Below are positions 33,852 through 36,734 of a stretch of DNA of 36,734 nucleotides, piece after piece. The position numbers and the translations under genes are program-made. Below the pieces are notes generated by a model. The model was not told where the DNA came from. It saw nothing but the letters and a program-made list of their open reading frames with translations, and searched no databases. Position 1 is the first letter of the stretch, and every line of letters begins with the position of its first letter. Source of the DNA: Planctomycetaceae bacterium (GTDB lineage: Bacteria; Planctomycetota; Planctomycetia; Planctomycetales; Planctomycetaceae); the NCBI GenBank assembly GCA_015485495.1, contig WFTL01000078.1, positions 1 through 36,734 of the forward strand, given 5' to 3'.

Positions 33852-35264
33852 ATGAACTGTTCGAACCCGATCCGGCCCTTCATCGGCCTGGCCGCTTTGC
33901 TGGCCCTGTGTTCCACCGAGGCTGCGGATTCCGAAACGGTTCGTATTCACCTGACCATTTCATCCCGGCTGACGTATCCGCGTACGCCCTGTGAACCCCG
34001 GATCGACCTGTCGGATTTCATTCACCAGGCAGGGCTGACGGGATTCCCCGACTACGCTTCCCTGTCCCTAACCGACCTGATCACCGGAACGGCCGTTCCG
34101 TACGTTCTTTCTGAAGAATTCCGCACGGGGGATGCCGGCCGGATCGCATTTGTCATCGATCATCCGGCGCACACACGTTTTGCGATCGATTTCCGGGTCT
34201 GTCGGAATCCCCGGCCTCCGCCCGTACCAGACCAGACCCCGCTGATCGGAATCGGCGATCTGCTGCGCTACAACGCCGGAAAGCCCCGGCCGATCGCCGT
34301 TCCGTATTCTGCCTGTCTGCGGGATCTGAACGGCGACGGACAGCTCGACCTGGCCGGAACCTGGAACTACGCCCGCCGTCCCGGGCGCGACCGGGACAGC
34401 GTGATCTGTTTTCCCCGGACAACGCACGGCCGGGCTCCATCAGATGGGCAGATGCCGTCCTGGCATTTCGGAAATCTGCATCGTCTGCATTTCCATGATC
34501 CGGACAGCGGACAGGAAGTCACCCGAAACCGAATCTATCTGGGCGTCGACTTCGGTGATCTCAACGGCGACGGTCTTCCCGACGCCGTGGTAACGCACCG
34601 TGGTTCCGGGCGGGCCCGGCTGTGCCTGAACCAGGGCGCCGCGGACCGCAGCGGGATGCCGACGTTTACCGTCCAGGCAACAGTTCCTGTGTCCGGATGG
34701 CAGACGGTCCGCCTGACCGACCTGAACGGCGACGCAGCGACGGATCTGGTGGTCGACGGGGAGTACATCGAGAATCAGAACGCCGAAGGCTGGCCGTTTG
34801 TTCCCGGACCGGCTGTGTTCCTGGATGCCGGCCGCCATCCCTGTTTTCTGGATGTGACCGGCGACGGCCGTCCGGATGCAGTCTGTCTGGAACACACTCC
34901 GGAGACTCCCGCCGGATTCTTTCGGCTGTGCTGGCGGCGACACCTGGGCACAGCGGTTCCATCTTTCGGTGCACTTCAGCCGCTGACAGGCATCGATGTG
35001 TCGGAAATCTCGCAGGTGTCGTCGTGGGAAAACGGTTCGCGGCGCGGTCTTCTTGTGCAGCACACGGCGTATCAGCAGGTGTCGATTTTTGAACTGGCTG
35101 GTGTCGATGCGGCCGGCCTCGCTTCACGCGCTGCGGCCGTGCCGAATCGGCGGCGGCACAGCTGGCTCTGGGCGACCAGGCATGGCCCTGTCTGTGCGAC
35201 TGGGATGACGACGGAGATGTCGATCTGCTGGCAGGAGGCGGCCATGGGTGGCTGCGGATCGTGA
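33852..35264 (+). CDS. Secreted FG-GAP/VCBS propeller protein, N-terminal part of a frameshifted gene
   Basis: A 470-residue reading frame with a Sec signal (IGLAALLALCSTEAAD). It carries calcium-binding FG-GAP motifs DLNGDGQLD at 158-166, DLNGDGLPD at 236-244, DLNGDAATD and DVTGDGRPD, the fold of a secreted beta-propeller of unknown ligand. The last 40 residues or so, from about 35145, are Arg-rich and unlike the family, while the overlapping frame that leads into the next entry holds a perfect fifth motif DWDDDGDVD at 35198-35224. The true product therefore probably continues in the next frame and this stop is spurious or a mutation. The ATG at 33852 starts the signal peptide. Confidence 0.75.
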   Translation: MNCSNPIRPFIGLAALLALCSTEAADSETVRIHLTISSRLTYPRTPCEPRIDLSDFIHQAGLTGFPDYASLSLTDLITGTAVPYVLSEEFRTGDAGRIAFVIDHPAHTRFAIDFRVCRNPRPPPVPDQTPLIGIGDLLRYNAGKPRPIAVPYSACLRDLNGDGQLDLAGTWNYARRPGRDRDSVICFPRTTHGRAPSDGQMPSWHFGNLHRLHFHDPDSGQEVTRNRIYLGVDFGDLNGDGLPDAVVTHRGSGRARLCLNQGAADRSGMPTFTVQATVPVSGWQTVRLTDLNGDAATDLVVDGEYIENQNAEGWPFVPGPAVFLDAGRHPCFLDVTGDGRPDAVCLEHTPETPAGFFRLCWRRHLGTAVPSFGALQPLTGIDVSEISQVSSWENGSRRGLLVQHTAYQQVSIFELAGVDAAGLASRAAAVPNRRRHSWLWATRHGPVCATGMTTEMSICWQEAAMGGCGS

Positions 35265-36196
35265 TCAATGAAGGAACGCGTCAGAATCCCGTGTTCGGTG
35301 AACCGCAGCGCATTCAGGCGGCCGGCCGCCCCATTCGCCTGCTGCGCAACGAACTGCTCGGCCCTCCGGACCATCCTCACAACATGGGGTATCCGTATCC
35401 GGTGTTCGCAGACTGGGATGCCGATGGACGTCCGGATCTGGTGGTGCCCAACGAAACGAATCGGCTTTACTGGTACCGCAACACCGGAACCCGGCAGCAT
35501 CCGCAGTTCGCGGAGCGCCGTCAGATTCTGTGCGACGGGTTTCCGGATTCCGCAGAAATGAAAAGCCGATCGAATCGGCGAGCGAATGATGCGGAATCGA
35601 ACAACGGAGCGTACCCGTATGAAAACGAGCGTCCCTTCTTCTGGCGGACGGGCGCGGCGGTGGCGGATTTTACGGGAGACGGCCTGGCCGACCTGATCAC
35701 TCTGGACGGGCAGACGCGTTCAGCCGTTCTGTTCGAACAGTACCGCGGCGAAGGCGGTGTGCTGAGGCTGAGAAAGGGGAGCATTCTGCGACTGACGGAC
35801 GGCCGTCCGATCACCGACCGGATCGTGGATCGCCGTGCCCGCTGGACGGAATCGTTTCGTCCGGTGGACTGGGACCAGGACGGCCGCCTGGACCTGATTT
35901 ACAGCGTGGCCGGATCTCATGCCGCGACGAAGGATGGAGGCAGCATTTATCTGCTGCGCAACGAAGGCACCCTGACAGCCCCGGTGTTCGCTCCGCCCCG
36001 GACAATGCGGTGTTTCGGAGAACCAATTCGCATCAGCGATCACGGGCCGCATCCGTGGGCGGGTGATCTGGACGGCGACGGACTTCCGGACCTGGTGGCC
36101 TGTACGGAATGGAGCGTCTATCCCTGGTACAGCCATGCCGCGCTGATGATGCCGCAGCATCCGGAGTACACCCTGCGGCTGCAGCCTGCCCCATGA
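35261..36196 (+). CDS. FG-GAP/VCBS propeller protein, C-terminal part of a frameshifted gene
   Basis: The frame is open from 35093, where it overlaps the previous entry by 172 bases. The nominal GTG at 35261 overlaps the upstream stop as GTGA but lies inside a propeller blade (AGGGHGWLRIVINEGT), has no good ribosome site and would give a 311-residue protein without a signal peptide. Motifs DWDADGRPD, DFTGDGLAD, DWDQDGRLD and DLDGDGLPD continue the series of the N-terminal part. The combined protein would be about 780 residues with nine motifs. Loss of one base around 35141-35145 would explain both frames. Independent translation by coupling is possible but less likely. Confidence 0.7.
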   Translation: MINEGTRQNPVFGEPQRIQAAGRPIRLLRNELLGPPDHPHNMGYPYPVFADWDADGRPDLVVPNETNRLYWYRNTGTRQHPQFAERRQILCDGFPDSAEMKSRSNRRANDAESNNGAYPYENERPFFWRTGAAVADFTGDGLADLITLDGQTRSAVLFEQYRGEGGVLRLRKGSILRLTDGRPITDRIVDRRARWTESFRPVDWDQDGRLDLIYSVAGSHAATKDGGSIYLLRNEGTLTAPVFAPPRTMRCFGEPIRISDHGPHPWAGDLDGDGLPDLVACTEWSVYPWYSHAALMMPQHPEYTLRLQPAP

Positions 36197-36308
36197 CTCC
36201 ATCGTCGTTCAATGACGAGCCGCCCTCCTGCCCGCCTCCGGTGTTCCCGAACCACGTATCGAACGGTCCCGGTATGTACGCGACTGCGTCGATGCAGAAC
36301 AGCGTGAA

Positions 36309-36330
36309 GCCGGCTGTCTGAGCAGCCGGC
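36309..36330 (+). terminator. Hairpin downstream of the FG-GAP gene
   Basis: Perfect 8-base-pair stem GCCGGCTG/CAGCCGGC with loop TCTGAG, 113 bases after the stop at 36196. There is no T run, so intrinsic termination is uncertain. Confidence 0.35.
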
Positions 36331-36513
36331 CGAGTCTGTCCCGCTGCCGACTGGCCACCGGTCTTCCCGATGCGATGGCAGTCACCGTTCCCCGACTCAC
36401 AGTGTGCGTGGGTGTCACAGTTTCGGTCAGCGCGAGGGCAACAATGGGGAGAAGCATCCCGGGGAACTGTTCGCATGATGGGGCCATTCCCGCGTGAGAC
36501 AGTTCCCGTGCAC

Positions 36514-36534
36514 GGCCGGTCCCTGAGACCGGCC
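36514..36534. repeat. Perfect palindromic hairpin GGCCGGTC/GACCGGCC
   Basis: An 8-base-pair perfect stem with loop CCTGA in the gene-free right end. Role unknown; a protein-binding site or RNA structure are both possible. Confidence 0.4.
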
Positions 36535-36734
36535 AATCGGACTCGTCTGCACAGAGCGACGAAAAAGGGACATCCCGCGTGAGGGAACGTTCGCCTGCTG
36601 TCGTTGCGTCGCACAAGTCGTTCGGGTGCACACTCGATCATGTCCCGCAGAGGCGACAGCCATGCTTCTTCTGAAACGACATTCCGAGATCCATCCGCAG
36701 ATACCGGGTGTCCGGGTTTCGATTCGGCTCTGAC

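Larger units (their letters stand above)
36197..36734. other. Non-coding right end with hairpins and repeats
   Basis: No gene with recognisable domains is present. It contains perfect hairpins at 36309-36330 and 36514-36534, an inverted repeat GGGAACTGT/ACAGTTCCC (36462-36470 and 36499-36507) and a direct repeat CCCGCGTGAG (36489-36498 and 36574-36583). A 23-codon frame from ATG 36662 to TGA 36733 has no support. Confidence 0.45.

Noticed and set aside
36421-36600. Possible known riboswitch in the right-end hairpin region
   Set aside because: I looked for cobalamin, TPP, SAM and cyclic-di-GMP consensus boxes by eye and found none.
36033-36641. Minus-strand ORF of 202 codons at the right end
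   Set aside because: It overlaps the FG-GAP gene end, is Arg/Cys/Pro-rich and has no domain.
36662-36733. 23-codon ORF at the right edge
   Set aside because: Only weak ribosome site, no similarity, and chance frames of this size are frequent.

Overview
The window looks like chromosomal DNA of a planctomycete in the Gemmata/Planctomyces sense, genus not determined. The sequence is GC-rich throughout. The gene families are typical of that phylum: Tat-exported Gfo/Idh/MocA oxidoreductase, DUF1080 (3-keto-disaccharide hydrolase) protein, FG-GAP/VCBS propeller protein, creatininase-family amidohydrolase, TadE/TadG proteins with a von Willebrand A domain, PknB-type kinase with a C-terminal membrane segment, and a tmRNA tag ending in PQYSLAA. 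I see no rRNA, tRNA, CRISPR array, transposase, integrase or phage gene. This reads as core or lineage-specific chromosome rather than an island.

Left part (0-7.6 kb), minus strand: a carbon-nitrogen hydrolase and a small secreted protein; a Tat-exported oxidoreductase; a terminator-like hairpin; then a tightly coupled operon Dabb protein - YfhO-like membrane protein - zinc-independent quinone oxidoreductase. From 7.6 to 10.3 kb on the plus strand a Ser/Thr kinase overlaps a 2-hydroxyacid dehydrogenase by GTGA.

Signalling and surface part (10.3-19.3 kb): a soluble orphan histidine kinase (minus) diverges from a three-gene TadE-TadE-TadG cassette. The TadG protein carries a von Willebrand A domain split by a very tyrosine-rich insertion. 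An 844-base gap with a strong hairpin follows, then a hybrid histidine kinase (PAS-GAF-HK-REC-HPt) overlapping an HD-GYP response regulator by ATGA. Together these suggest phosphorelay and cyclic-di-GMP control next to a surface or adhesion module. This link is inferred from proximity only.

Middle part (19.4-24.6 kb), minus strand: tmRNA with a clean terminator, a saccharopine-dehydrogenase-like protein coupled to RecQ, and an M24 (Xaa-Pro) peptidase.

Right part (24.6-36.7 kb): a 15-base minisatellite in the divergent promoter region of the peptidase and an exported N,N-dimethylformamidase-like protein; a secreted DUF1080 protein with a recognisable promoter; an anchored Deg-type protease; a secreted propeller plus helical-barrel protein; then creatininase, a Tat-exported unknown protein and an FG-GAP protein broken by a frameshift near 35.14 kb. 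The last 538 bases have no convincing gene but hold several perfect hairpins. The most unusual items are the Tyr-rich vWA insertion, the minisatellite, the Cys/His-rich GAF domain, the uncharacterised exported proteins and the frameshifted propeller gene.
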